Shown here piece after piece: positions 10,474-22,354 of a DNA stretch of 64,000 nt. The stretch is from Suipraeoptans intestinalis (GTDB lineage: Bacteria > Bacillota > Clostridia > Lachnospirales > Lachnospiraceae): assembly GCF_009696485.1 (NCBI RefSeq), contig NZ_VULY01000018.1, positions 1,852,001-1,916,000 on the forward strand, given 5' to 3'. The translations under genes were made by a program, and so were the position numbers. The notes under the pieces were generated by a model. The model worked only from the letters and a program-made list of their open reading frames with translations, did no database searches and had not been told where the DNA came from. How positions within the stretch are numbered: the stretch's first letter is position 1; each line of letters starts with the position of its first letter.

Positions 10474-12558
10474 ATGGCACGCTGTCTGGTAATCGTCGAG
10501 TCACCGGCAAAGGTAAAAACAATCAAAAAATTTCTGGGAAGTAATTATGTGGTAATGGCTTCAAACGGTCATGTAAGAGATCTGCCCAAAAGTCAGATGG
10601 GAGTGGACGTACAACAGGATTATGAACCGAAATATATTACGATCCGGGGAAAGGGCGAGATTCTGTCCAATCTCAGGAAAGAAGTAAAAAAGGCAGACAA
10701 GATCTACCTTGCCACTGACCCGGATCGGGAGGGAGAGGCCATTTCCTGGCACCTTAGTAAGGCGCTGAAACTGGAGGGGAAAAAGGTTTATCGGATCAGC
10801 TTTAATGAGATCACCAAGAACGCGGTGCGAGAATCCTTAAAGCATGCCAGAGAGATCGATATGGATCTGGTGGATGCCCAGCAGGCAAGAAGAGTGCTGG
10901 ATCGAGTGGTAGGGTATCGTATCAGCCCTCTGCTTTGGGCGAAGGTAAAGAGAGGATTGAGCGCAGGAAGAGTACAGTCGGTGGCGCTGCGTCTGATCGC
11001 AGACAGGGAGGAAGAGATCAACAGCTTTATTCCCGAGGAATACTGGACTCTGGATGCAAAGCTGAAGGTCAAGGGAGAGAAGAAGCCTCTGACTGCGAAG
11101 CTCTATGGAACGGAAAAGGAAAAGATTACTGTTTCTTCTCAGGAAGAGATGGACGGGATCCTGAAAAGACTGGAAGGACAAAAGTTTTCTGTAGACAGCA
11201 TCAAAAGAGGCGAGCGGACCAAAAAACCTCCGGTTCCTTTTACCACCAGTACGCTGCAGCAGGAAGCCTCAAAGGCTTTGAATTTTGCCACATCCAAGAC
11301 CATGCGGATCGCACAGCAGCTCTATGAAGGTGTGGATATCAAGGGGAACGGCACGATCGGTCTCATCACATACCTGCGTACGGACTCTACCCGTGTGTCA
11401 AAGGAGGCGGAAGCAGCGGTAAGGGCATATGTGGGTGCCACCTACGGCGAGCAGTATGCGGTATCGGGAGCAGGAGAGAAGGAGAAGGAAAAAAAGAGCG
11501 TCCAGGATGCCCATGAAGCCATCCGCCCCACAGATGTTTCCCGAACACCTGCCATGATGAAGGATTCTCTCAGCAGAGATCAATTCCGCCTGTATCAGCT
11601 GATCTGGAAACGGTTTGTGGCCAGCAGGATGCAGCCGGCGGTTTATGAAACGATCTCTGTTAAGATTGCAGGAGGAGAGTACCGCTTTCAGGTGTCCGCC
11701 TCCAAGGTGACGTTTGAAGGCTTCCGTTTGGTTTATACAGAAGCCGGAGAAGAAAAAGAAGAAAAAAATACGCTGGTGGGAAATCTGACGGAAGGGTCCG
11801 TGCTGACGGAGGACGGATTTGATGCGAAGCAGCATTTCACACAGCCGGCGCCTCACTACACAGAGGCGGCGCTGGTGAAGGCGCTGGAGGAGCTGGGGAT
11901 CGGACGTCCCAGTACTTATGCGCCCACCATATCCACCATTCTGGGAAGACGGTATGTGGCCAAGGAAAACAAGAACCTGTATCTGACAGAGATGGGGGAA
12001 GTGGTCAATACTATTATGAAGCAGTCCTTCCCCACGATCGTAGACGTGAATTTTACCGCCAATATGGAAAGTCTTTTGGACGGGGTGGCAGAGGGAAAGG
12101 TAAAATGGAAGACCATCATTGAAAACTTTTACCCCGATCTGGACAAGGCTGTCCAGAAAGCGGAGGAAGAGCAGGAGCAGGTAAAGATCGAAGATGAGAA
12201 GACAGATGTGATCTGTGAGCTGTGCGGCAGAAACATGGTGATCAAATATGGGCCTCACGGCAGATTCCTTGCGTGTCCCGGATTTCCGGAATGTAAAAAC
12301 ACCAAGCCCTACCTGGAAAAGATCGGAGTTTTGTGTCCGGTCTGCGGAAAAGAGGTGGTGCTTCGTAAGACGCGAAAGGGAAGGAAATATTTTGGCTGTG
12401 AAAACAATCCGGAATGCGAGTTTATGTCCTGGCAGAAACCGTCAGAGAAGGCCTGCCCACGCTGTGGCTCTTATATGGTAGAAAAAGGAAATAAACTTCT
12501 TTGCAGTGACAACAAGTGCGGGTATGTTGAAACTATGGAAAATCATAAAAATATTTAG
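10474..12558 (+). CDS. topA: DNA topoisomerase I, type IA
   Basis: TopA relaxes negative supercoils by cutting one strand through a 5'-phosphotyrosine. The 694-residue product has an N-terminal TOPRIM domain (IVESPAKVKTI and acidic DPDREGE), the catalytic tyrosine near residue 300 in TYLRTDSTR, the remaining toroidal domains, and three C-terminal zinc-ribbon modules with cysteine pairs CELC, CPVC and CPRC from about residue 581. Start ATG 10474 follows AAGGAG; an overlapping ATG at 10469 is out of frame. Intact and of standard length. Confidence 0.97.
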   Translation: MARCLVIVESPAKVKTIKKFLGSNYVVMASNGHVRDLPKSQMGVDVQQDYEPKYITIRGKGEILSNLRKEVKKADKIYLATDPDREGEAISWHLSKALKLEGKKVYRISFNEITKNAVRESLKHAREIDMDLVDAQQARRVLDRVVGYRISPLLWAKVKRGLSAGRVQSVALRLIADREEEINSFIPEEYWTLDAKLKVKGEKKPLTAKLYGTEKEKITVSSQEEMDGILKRLEGQKFSVDSIKRGERTKKPPVPFTTSTLQQEASKALNFATSKTMRIAQQLYEGVDIKGNGTIGLITYLRTDSTRVSKEAEAAVRAYVGATYGEQYAVSGAGEKEKEKKSVQDAHEAIRPTDVSRTPAMMKDSLSRDQFRLYQLIWKRFVASRMQPAVYETISVKIAGGEYRFQVSASKVTFEGFRLVYTEAGEEKEEKNTLVGNLTEGSVLTEDGFDAKQHFTQPAPHYTEAALVKALEELGIGRPSTYAPTISTILGRRYVAKENKNLYLTEMGEVVNTIMKQSFPTIVDVNFTANMESLLDGVAEGKVKWKTIIENFYPDLDKAVQKAEEEQEQVKIEDEKTDVICELCGRNMVIKYGPHGRFLACPGFPECKNTKPYLEKIGVLCPVCGKEVVLRKTRKGRKYFGCENNPECEFMSWQKPSEKACPRCGSYMVEKGNKLLCSDNKCGYVETMENHKNI

Positions 12559-12560
12559 GG

Positions 12561-12595
12561 AATTCATTGAAAATTACCTGTTTGTATGATAGTAT
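12561..12595 (+). promoter_or_regulatory. codY promoter overlapped by a CodY-like box
   Basis: TTGAAA (12567-12572) and TAGTAT (12590-12595) are separated by 17 bp. The 15 bases 12561-12575 match the CodY box AATTTTCWGAAAATT at 12 positions and cover the -35, as expected for negative autoregulation by CodY. The promoter is moderate; the operator call is inferred from the consensus. Confidence 0.55.
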
Positions 12596-12619
12596 GCTCT
12601 CAGAGAATGGAGGGTTCAT

Positions 12620-13402
12620 ATGAGTGTACAATTATTAGATAAAACAAGAAAGATTAACAAACTACTGCATAATAACAATTCCAGCAAAGTGGTATTTGAT
12701 GACATCTGTGAAGTGTTGACGAATATTTTAAAATCCAATGTTCTGGTTATCAGCAAAAAAGGAAAGGTGCTGGGGGAAAGTGCATCCGAAATGGTTCCCT
12801 GCATCACGGAAATGATCGAACACAACATCGGCACACATATTGATGAAATGTTAAATGAAAGGCTTCTGGGAATCTTATCCACCAAGGAAAACGTGAATCT
12901 TCAGACGCTGGGCTTTTCAGCAGAAGCAGTAAAGGGATACCAGGCCATCATTACTCCCATTGATATTGCGGGAGCCAGACTGGGAACGTTGTTTATCTAC
13001 AAGGCGGGCGAGCTGTACGATATTGACGATATCATCCTGAGTGAGTACGGAACGACGGTCGTAGGGCTTGAGATGCTTCGCTCTGTGAATGAAGAAAGTG
13101 CGGAAGAGTCAAGAAAAGAGCATATTGTTCATTCTGCCATCAATACGCTGTCCTATTCCGAGCTGGAGGCGATCATCCATATTTTTGATGAGCTGGAAGG
13201 AACGGAGGGGATCCTTGTGGCAAGTAAGATCGCTGACCGGGTGGGAATTACCCGCTCCGTCATCGTAAACGCACTGCGCAAGTTTGAGAGCGCCGGAGTG
13301 ATCGAATCACGTTCTTCCGGAATGAAAGGGACCTACATCAAAGTGGTGAACGAGTACGTGCTTCCGGAACTGCAAAGACTGAAAGAAGAAAAGATCAGGT
13401 AA
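12620..13402 (+). CDS. codY: GTP-sensing transcriptional pleiotropic repressor CodY
   Basis: CodY represses nutrient-scavenging, motility and virulence genes when GTP and branched-chain amino acids are plentiful. The 260-residue product has the N-terminal GAF-like ligand domain (1-155), a linker, and a C-terminal winged helix with the recognition helix ITRSVIVNALRKFESAG and SSGMKGTYIKV wing. Length is standard. ATG 12620 follows ATGGAGGG. It has its own promoter with a CodY-like box, so autoregulation is likely. topA lies upstream and a small unknown gene follows within 4 bases. Confidence 0.97.
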   Translation: MSVQLLDKTRKINKLLHNNNSSKVVFDDICEVLTNILKSNVLVISKKGKVLGESASEMVPCITEMIEHNIGTHIDEMLNERLLGILSTKENVNLQTLGFSAEAVKGYQAIITPIDIAGARLGTLFIYKAGELYDIDDIILSEYGTTVVGLEMLRSVNEESAEESRKEHIVHSAINTLSYSELEAIIHIFDELEGTEGILVASKIADRVGITRSVIVNALRKFESAGVIESRSSGMKGTYIKVVNEYVLPELQRLKEEKIR

Positions 13403-13406
13403 GCTT

Positions 13407-13706
13407 ATGTATGAAAAATGTGATGCATTGCTGCAAATGGAACAGCTCTTTTTGCAAGAGGGATTTTTTGACGAAGAACCCCATCCCTGCCGTGTGATCT
13501 TTTGTGACCGGGAGGCAGAAAGGATCCATCTGATCTCCACAGAGGCAAAGCTTCCCAGGTTTTCCCTGGATGCGGCATATCTGTGTCAGATAGAAACAGA
13601 GGAGGCCAGTGTGTTCTGCCGGGGGACCATCGTAGAGCGATATGAAAATAAAGCAGGAAAAGTTGTGGTATTTGCCATCAAAAACGGCTTTTATAAAAAT
13701 GTATAA
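13407..13706 (+). CDS. small conserved-looking protein of unknown function
   Basis: A 99-residue soluble protein starting 4 bases after the codY stop, so very probably co-transcribed and translationally coupled. It is acidic in the first half (FDEEPHPCRVIFCDREAERIH) and ends in a beta-rich, basic segment. Four cysteines occur but without a CxxC pair. No membrane segment, signal peptide or recognised domain is visible. I do not recognise the family; position between codY and groES is the only clue. Confidence 0.65.
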   Translation: MYEKCDALLQMEQLFLQEGFFDEEPHPCRVIFCDREAERIHLISTEAKLPRFSLDAAYLCQIETEEASVFCRGTIVERYENKAGKVVVFAIKNGFYKNV

Positions 13707-13734
13707 AAATCTTCTAAACTAAACAGAAAGTCTG

Positions 13735-13763
13735 TTGACAAAGAGGAGAGGGAGTGCTATCTT
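13735..13763 (+). promoter_or_regulatory. SigA promoter of groES-groEL
   Basis: TTGACA (13735-13740) and TATCTT (13758-13763) are 17 bp apart. The CIRCE operator lies just downstream, so HrcA would block initiation or clearance. Confidence 0.75.
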
Positions 13764-13776
13764 ATTAATAAGAGTT

Positions 13777-13802
13777 TTAGCACTCTCTTTTTTGAGTGCT
13801 AA
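13777..13802 (+). promoter_or_regulatory. CIRCE operator for HrcA
   Basis: The inverted repeat TTAGCACTC (13777-13785) and GAGTGCTAA (13794-13802) is identical to the CIRCE consensus arms, but the spacer is 8 bases where 9 is usual. An extra GAGTGCT half-site lies at 13752-13758. HrcA itself is not in the window. Confidence 0.92.
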
Positions 13803-13832
13803 CAAGACTTGTACACAGAAGGAGGAATTACC

Positions 13833-14117
13833 ATGAAGTTAGTACCATTGGGAGAAAGAGTTGTTTTAAAGCAATCCGTTGCAGAGGAGACTACAAAATC
13901 AGGGATCGTGATTCCGGGGCAGTCAAAGGAAAAGCCGCAGCAGGCAGAAGTGATCGCAGTAGGACCTGGCGGAACGGTAGACGGAAAAGAAGTAGAGATG
14001 CATGTGAAAGTCGGACAGACTGTTATCTATTCCAAATATGCGGGAACTACCGTAGAAATTGACGAAGAAGAATACATTATCGTAAAGCAGGATGATATCC
14101 TTGCGATCGTAGAATAA
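13833..14117 (+). CDS. groES: co-chaperonin GroES
   Basis: GroES is the heptameric lid of the GroEL folding chamber. The 94-residue product shows the family start MKLVPLGERVVLK, the mobile loop near TTKSGIVIPGQS (residues 21-32) and the C-terminal strand YIIVKQDDILAIVE. ATG 13833 follows AGAAGGAGG; an in-frame upstream codon at 13809 lies close to the CIRCE site and is not used in the family. groEL starts 31 bases downstream, one heat-shock operon under CIRCE. Confidence 0.98.
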   Translation: MKLVPLGERVVLKQSVAEETTKSGIVIPGQSKEKPQQAEVIAVGPGGTVDGKEVEMHVKVGQTVIYSKYAGTTVEIDEEEYIIVKQDDILAIVE

Positions 14118-14136
14118 GACAAGAACAGACAGTTAG

Positions 14137-15774
<1,638 letters not shown>

Positions 15775-15808
15775 GAGTACCGCTTTTTACAGAGGAGAAG
15801 AGGAGATT

Positions 15809-15842
15809 CCTGTCTTTCAGTATGGAAAGACAGGGATCTTTT
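15809..15842 (+). terminator. terminator after groEL
   Basis: A perfect 10-bp stem CCTGTCTTTC/GAAAGACAGG with a 6-base loop is followed by GATCTTTT. The T tract is short but the stem is strong. Confidence 0.75.
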
Positions 15843-15900
15843 ACGTCGATAGGGCATGAGGCTTTGGTACACAGAAAAGGTTTACGAAATCACAGAGATT

Positions 15901-15964
15901 TCTGTTAAAAAATCTGTTAAAATAGTTTTCCGTTTATGCTATTTCCAGGGATTTATGATATAAT
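15901..15964 (+). promoter_or_regulatory. extended -10 promoter and flanking direct repeat, gap 15775-16100
   Basis: The 326-base gap between groEL and the next gene holds the groEL terminator, two copies of TCTGTTAAAA (15901-15910 and 15913-15922) and an extended -10 promoter TGATATAAT (15956-15964). No convincing -35 is seen. The remaining leader (about 130 bases, purine-rich) shows nothing further. Confidence 0.55.
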
Positions 15965-16100
15965 AGGCGACAGGAAACAGGGAAAATGCAGATCCGATAA
16001 AAGAGACGACACCGTTTCCGGCCAGATAAAAAGAAAGAAGCTGCGGCGCCCGATCCCAAAAGAGAGGGATCCTGGCTCCGGCAGATCAGGAGGTAGATAT

Positions 16101-16589
16101 ATGGGAGATTTTTATACAGAAAAAATGGTTAAAAGGAAAGCCGGGGAAAGGGAATTGGCTCCGGCGGCAGGATTGGCGGCAGCAGCCCTGATTTCGGCAT
16201 ATATCGCGCTGTCCAATCTTTTGGGAGTGCTGCTGGTGATCATCTTTGTGGGACTTTGCGTGATAGCGGTCAGAAGAAGCCGGATCGAATATGAATATCT
16301 TTTTATCAATGGAGATCTGGATATTGATAAGATCATCAACAGATCCAGCAGGAAAACCGTATTTTCCATGAATGTTTCAGAACTGGAGCTTCTGGCACCG
16401 GAAGGAAACCGGGAGCTGGAGCGTTATGGAAATGCCAGGATGCTGGATTTTAGTTCCAACCAGCCGGCGTTCAAACGATACGTTTTGGTTGCCGGGCGAA
16501 AGGGAGAGTTGTACCGGGTCGTGTTTGAACCGGGAGAAGAGCTGGTAGAAGGATTTTTTCTGATGGCTCCGCGGAAAGTACTGCATTAA
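16101..16589 (+). CDS. small two-TM membrane protein, possibly DUF6106
   Basis: The 162-residue product has a short cytoplasmic start, two closely spaced hydrophobic segments (about 22-55, rich in Ala, Leu and Ile) and a soluble C-terminal half with EYEYLFINGDLDIDKIINRSSRK. This pattern resembles a PH-like membrane protein of Lachnospiraceae that I recall as DUF6106, but I am not certain. ATG 16101 follows AGGAGG; the open frame extends 55 codons upstream across the promoter, so that part is not coding. It is probably monocistronic, with a strong terminator after it. Confidence 0.7.
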   Translation: MGDFYTEKMVKRKAGERELAPAAGLAAAALISAYIALSNLLGVLLVIIFVGLCVIAVRRSRIEYEYLFINGDLDIDKIINRSSRKTVFSMNVSELELLAPEGNRELERYGNARMLDFSSNQPAFKRYVLVAGRKGELYRVVFEPGEELVEGFFLMAPRKVLH

Positions 16590-16620
16590 TTTTCAGACAA
16601 AAAGGATGAGGGAAGCAAGC

Positions 16621-16653
16621 AAAAGCACAGACAGTTCCAGGGTCTGTGCTTTT
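16621..16653 (+). terminator. terminator, probably bidirectional
   Basis: A perfect 12-bp stem (16621-16632 with 16642-16653), AAAAGCACAGAC against GTCTGTGCTTTT, flanks a 9-base loop. The A and T ends let it act on both strands. Confidence 0.8.
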
Positions 16654-16791
16654 CCTGAAGGCTACAGGATGTTTCGCCTAAGAGCAGGAAATACTCCGCG
16701 AAAAAGGAGAAACAGAAGAGGAAGAAAGAGATTGCAACCCACCGGGACAGTATGTTATCATAGGCAGAAACAAAGAATGGGGGAAAACAGT

Positions 16792-18462
16792 ATGAAAATG
16801 TTTTTAAAGAAAAAAGCAGCCGGCGTTGCTGCCGCTGCGGTAGTCGCAGTCCTTTTCCTAGGAGGGATCCTGCCGGTACATGCGGCGGATACGTGTGAGC
16901 TTGGGAAAAATATCAATACCAGGATCAAGGATATCACCATCAAGGAATACCTCTACGGATATAATGAAAGTACGCAGAAGGTGGAGCAGCTTCCGGATCA
17001 TACGCCTGTCACGGAATGGGTGTATATCATGGAGAATATCAAAGGGACTCTGGTCAACGACGGAAGCCTGAAGGCCGGCGATTATTTTACCTATCAACTG
17101 GATCCGGCAGACCGCTTAGGCGGATTTCAAAGCCCGGAGACGGTACAGGTAGGGAATCTGTATGTGACGGATACCAAGACCGGTGAAGAAGTTTTGTTTG
17201 CCTATGCAAACCTGGATCCGGACAGCAACAAGATTACATACATCCTAAGTGACTATATTGAAGGAAAAGAAAGTGTTTCTTTTGAGCTGGAACAGGGTTG
17301 GACGATCAAACCGGATGTCATCCGCAAAAATGGAGAATATACATTTCAGGACACATTTGCAGAGAAGCCGGTAAACTATACGCACACCATTGCGTATGGA
17401 GGGAATGCAGACGAACGGCAGGGAGCGAATACCTTCAGCCTGATCAGCAGGATCCTTTACGTGAATCCGGCTGAAAAATCCTACACACAGATCGGCTATC
17501 TGAATCCCAGAGGAACAGAGCTAAAAGGTGGATTTACAGTAGAGTATATATCGGGAACAGAGAATGGAAACTATACGACACCTCTGGCAGATACGGCAGA
17601 GTTCCGTGTGTATGAGGTTCCGGACGGCTATGAATTCCCGGATACCTTTGGGGTGGATCTTTCTGCGCTGAAGGATGTTACGGATACGCTGGAGGTTTCC
17701 AAGGGAAGCCAGGGATTCACAAAGTACACCATGGGAACGGACACCCAGAAAAGATATGTATTCTATCTGAAAAACAATTATGTTTCCAACAAGGAACTGA
17801 ACGAGGACAATATTCTGGTAGAGACACAAAAGACCATCTATTCGGCTTTTAATGTGACGACGCCGGGGATAGCCTCCAATGGAAATCATCTGGCGGCAGT
17901 CAGGATCCTGGAGAATACGGTAGGAGCATATGCGGTGGGAGGAGAATCTCTGAGAGAGACCTACTGCAACAGGAACAGAAAGATCCAGGTGAAAAAGATG
18001 GACGCCTCAAACAGCCAGCCGCTGCAAGGTGCAGTATTTGAGATCCTAAAAGACGGAAAGGTAGTGGAGACGCTTACCACAGGAGCGGACGGATTGGCAG
18101 TAACGGCAGCTTTGCCGCTGGGAGACTACAGCATCCGGGAGATCACGGCTCCCAAGGGATACCAGTTGAGCCAGGAGATTACGGAGGTAAAGCTGGAAAG
18201 CACGGATGGATCGGTCAAGACCGTTGAGATCACCAATCAGCCTATCCCCAAACAGCCGGACAAGCCTGCCGCAGAGAAGCCGTCTGTTTCAGGAGGTACA
18301 AAAAAGAGTGAGAAGGCGGCAGGCAAAGTGGCGGCGCCTAAGACCGGCGACAAAAATTTTGTTCTTTTCTATGTGGGAGGAATGCTGACGGCGACAGCTC
18401 TTTTTGGGAATTCTTTCCTGACAAAAAGACGGCTGTACGTGAAAAGAAGCAGTCGGCACTAA
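16792..18462 (+). CDS. sortase-anchored SpaA/CnaB-type surface protein
   Basis: A 556-residue exported protein. Residues 1-32 form a signal peptide (lysine-rich start, Ala/Val core, likely cut after VHA). A large beta-rich N-terminal region (about 33-395) resembles Ig-like adhesin folds. One SpaA/CnaB domain follows at about 398-485 (IQVKKMD, then GDYSIREITAPKGY), with lysine and glutamate placed for an internal isopeptide bond. A Pro/Lys-rich spacer leads to the sorting signal APKTGD at 515-520, a membrane segment and a basic tail. It should be attached to peptidoglycan by a class that recognises xPKTGD. ATG 16792 follows TGGGGGA; the frame upstream overlaps the terminator. Adhesin or minor pilin is an inference; no sortase is encoded nearby. 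Confidence 0.85.
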   Translation: MKMFLKKKAAGVAAAAVVAVLFLGGILPVHAADTCELGKNINTRIKDITIKEYLYGYNESTQKVEQLPDHTPVTEWVYIMENIKGTLVNDGSLKAGDYFTYQLDPADRLGGFQSPETVQVGNLYVTDTKTGEEVLFAYANLDPDSNKITYILSDYIEGKESVSFELEQGWTIKPDVIRKNGEYTFQDTFAEKPVNYTHTIAYGGNADERQGANTFSLISRILYVNPAEKSYTQIGYLNPRGTELKGGFTVEYISGTENGNYTTPLADTAEFRVYEVPDGYEFPDTFGVDLSALKDVTDTLEVSKGSQGFTKYTMGTDTQKRYVFYLKNNYVSNKELNEDNILVETQKTIYSAFNVTTPGIASNGNHLAAVRILENTVGAYAVGGESLRETYCNRNRKIQVKKMDASNSQPLQGAVFEILKDGKVVETLTTGADGLAVTAALPLGDYSIREITAPKGYQLSQEITEVKLESTDGSVKTVEITNQPIPKQPDKPAAEKPSVSGGTKKSEKAAGKVAAPKTGDKNFVLFYVGGMLTATALFGNSFLTKRRLYVKRSSRH

Positions 18463-18500
18463 AAAGGCACTAAAAAGAGGCGGACATCCGTAAACGGCGG

Positions 18501-18530
18501 TTGACAAATCCAAGGAAAATTGGTTATTAT
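18501..18530 (+). promoter_or_regulatory. guaB promoter
   Basis: TTGACA (18501-18506) and TATTAT (18525-18530) are separated by 18 bp. The leader to ATG 18598 is about 60 bases, too short for a purine riboswitch. Confidence 0.75.
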
Positions 18531-18576
18531 AGCAGTTAATCAAGTTCTGTAGAACGAAAAATTGAAAACCATGTGA

Positions 18577-20052
<1,476 letters not shown>

Positions 20053-20080
20053 CAGATAACAGAACATACAAACCTCCCCC

Positions 20081-20128
20081 AAAGGTGGCAGATCAGAAAC
20101 GGTCTGCTTCCTGCGGGGGAGGTTTTTT
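20081..20128 (+). terminator. guaB terminator
   Basis: AACCTCCCCC (20081-20090) pairs with GGGGGAGGTT (20115-20124), enclosing a second smaller stem GCAGATC/GGTCTGC, and is followed by a run of six T (20123-20128). Confidence 0.92.
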
Positions 20129-20243
20129 GTGAAAATCGATTGTCAGGATTGGGACCAGTCCGTCAACACGTTTTGTCCTACTGCCTCAAAAGAAGAGACA
20201 GAGCAGCAGGATAACTTTCTGCGCTCAGGGTGGAAGAAAACGC

Positions 20244-22252
20244 TTATCGGATAATGTCCAGAAATCCCATCTGATCCAAAGCATTCAGTACCAGATGTCT
20301 GCCGGCATCGGTTCCGTCAATGATCCTCCTGGCACGGACAGAGTCTCCAATATTCAATACCTCTACCGGCTCTCCCAGGAACCCGTCAGAAAGCTCGGCC
20401 AAAACGGGAGCATATGCCTTCATGCCAAGACATACAAATCCATAGTCGAAGGGTAGCGTTTCTTCCGTGCCATTTTGGTTGACCAAAAAGGCGTCCGGGA
20501 GTACTTTGGTCAAAGCAGTGCCGGTCAGTTGTCGTACTTGTCCCTTTTGCAGGAATTCTTTGACGCTTGCTATGGAAGAAGCATCCAGACCGTTTCCGAT
20601 GGTAGGAAGCATTTCTACCAGAGTGATCTGCGCATTTCTGGACACGAAAAATTCCACTACATCCAGCCCAACTGCTCCGCCGCCGACTACCACCACCCTT
20701 TTGCCGGACAGATCTTCCGGATAGCGCTCCACCTCTGCAATAAAATCCAGAATGGAAAAAACAGGTGCGGAAGACTGCAACTGCTGGGCCAACCCATCAA
20801 TAGGAGGAAGGATGGGAACGGAACCGGTAGCGTTTACTACCAGGTGCGGGTGATACTGTCTGACACGCTCCAAAGTTCCCTCTGTGTTGGTCAGGATGGT
20901 CAGATTTTCCAGCTGTCCGGCACGAGCTTTCAGATAGGTGGGGAAATCGGCCAGACGTTTTTTGGCGGGGATCTTGGAGATTTCCACAGACAGTCCGCCG
21001 ATTTTGTCTGTTTTTTCTAAAAGGGTTACATGACAGCCCACCTCGGCTGCCGTACAGGCTGCCTCCAGGCCGGCGGTTCCGGCGCCGACTACCACCACGT
21101 TACAGGGAGAGGACACCTTGTATTTTTTGTAGGCTTCTCCATAGATCAGGTCGGGATTGATGGTGCATCTAAGAGGCTTATTGCCGCCGATACGATTTCC
21201 TACACATCCCACATTACAGGAAATACACTTCCGCAGCTGCTGGGTGCGGCCATACTTGATTTTGTTGCACCATTCGGGATCGGCGATCAGCCCCCGGCCC
21301 AGTCCGATAAAGTCCGCATCCCCCGCGCCAGGATATCTTCCGCCACCTGGGGATCACGGATGTTTCCGATAGCGATGGTAGGCTTGTGAAAACGGTCGCG
21401 TACAGCTTTTGCCATATAAGCCCGCCAACCGTCTTCCAGATAATTGGCATCGATCTGGTATTGGATAGTGGGGTTCAGGCCGGCAGAGGTATCGAACAGG
21501 TCCACCTCATCCTGCAGATATTCCAGGTATTCCAGGCAGTCCTCAATGGTATTTCCGCCTGCCACCAGTTCATCCACACTCAGCCGCAGGGAGATGGGAA
21601 CATGGGGGCCGATGGCAGCACGCACCTGATCGATGACCATACGGCAGAAGCGGGACCGGTTCTTGGCGGAGCCGCCGAATTCATCTGTTCGGTCGTTCAT
21701 CGTGGGAGACAGGAACTGACTGATCAGGTAAGAATGCCCTGCATGAATTTCTATCAGATCAAATCCTGCATTTACTGCCCGCTTTGCACCAATCCCATAG
21801 TCTTTTGCAATAGCTTCCAGCTCTTCCCTGGAAAGTGGCCGGGGCGTTTCTCCGCCGGGCTTGGAAGGAAGTGTGGAGGCAGATACCGGCTGCATTCCGA
21901 TCCGGGAGCTCATGGCAGAAGCTCCTGCGTGGTTCAGCTGAATACCGATACAGGCGCCCTGTCTGTGACAGGCTTCCGTCAGATTAAACAGTCGGGGAAT
22001 ATAGCTGTCCTTGTCAATCCGAAGCTGCGTGGTCCCATTGGAACCCTCCGGATACTTCACACAGATGTTTTCAACGATAATAAGGCCCGTGCCGCCTCTG
22101 GCACGCAGCTCATAGTATCGGATGTGTTCGTCGCTGAGTTCTCCGTCATGTCCTGCAAAATCACTGCCCATAGGCATCATGACAACACGGTTTCGGACTG
22201 TCATGGAACGGAGCGTGATAGGACGGAATACATGTGGAAAATTTACTTTCAT
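20244..22252 (-). pseudogene. NADH:flavin oxidoreductase / 2,4-dienoyl-CoA reductase-like protein, frameshifted
   Basis: Two open segments together encode an Old Yellow Enzyme-type protein of about 669 residues. The N-terminal FMN TIM barrel runs from ATG 22252 (PITLRSMTVRNRVVMMPM, then HAGHSYLISQFLSP) to 21320. After a single missing base in a run of five C on the + strand (21320-21324) the reading continues in another frame with DADFIGLGRGLIADPEW, the 4Fe-4S motif CISCNVGC plus a later Cys, and a FAD/NAD domain (GAGTAGLEA). In the family these are one chain. Read as given, the barrel would end early at a TGA and the second half has no normal start. AGGAGG precedes the start. Real mutation or sequence error cannot be separated here. 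Substrate is unknown; enoate or dienoyl compounds are the family's usual targets. Confidence 0.85.
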
Positions 22253-22270
22253 AGGCCCTCCTTTGATTTG

Positions 22271-22298
22271 AGATCTGATGGAAAGTTTCCTCAGATCT
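22271..22298 (-). promoter_or_regulatory. inverted repeat in the leader of the flavoenzyme gene
   Basis: AGATCTGA (22271-22278) and TCAGATCT (22291-22298) form an 8-bp palindrome, continued inward by GGAA/TTCC after a one-base bulge. It lies 19 bases upstream of ATG 22252. It could be an operator or an RNA hairpin; it has no T tract. Confidence 0.45.
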
Positions 22299-22354
22299 TT
22301 GATGAATTTGATTGATTTCCGATTTCATAAGAAACATGTCCTGTGAAATCAAAA

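Noticed and set aside
16588..16602. A second CodY-like box (AATTTTCAGACAAAA) before the SpaA-type gene, and a weaker one at 40785-40799
   Set aside because: Three and four mismatches, no promoter overlap, and AT-rich DNA gives such matches by chance.
20163..20180. Similarity of this stretch to 45720-45737 (CAACA..TTTTGTCCT)
   Set aside because: Fourteen of sixteen matching bases between two intergenic spots is expected by chance in this much sequence.
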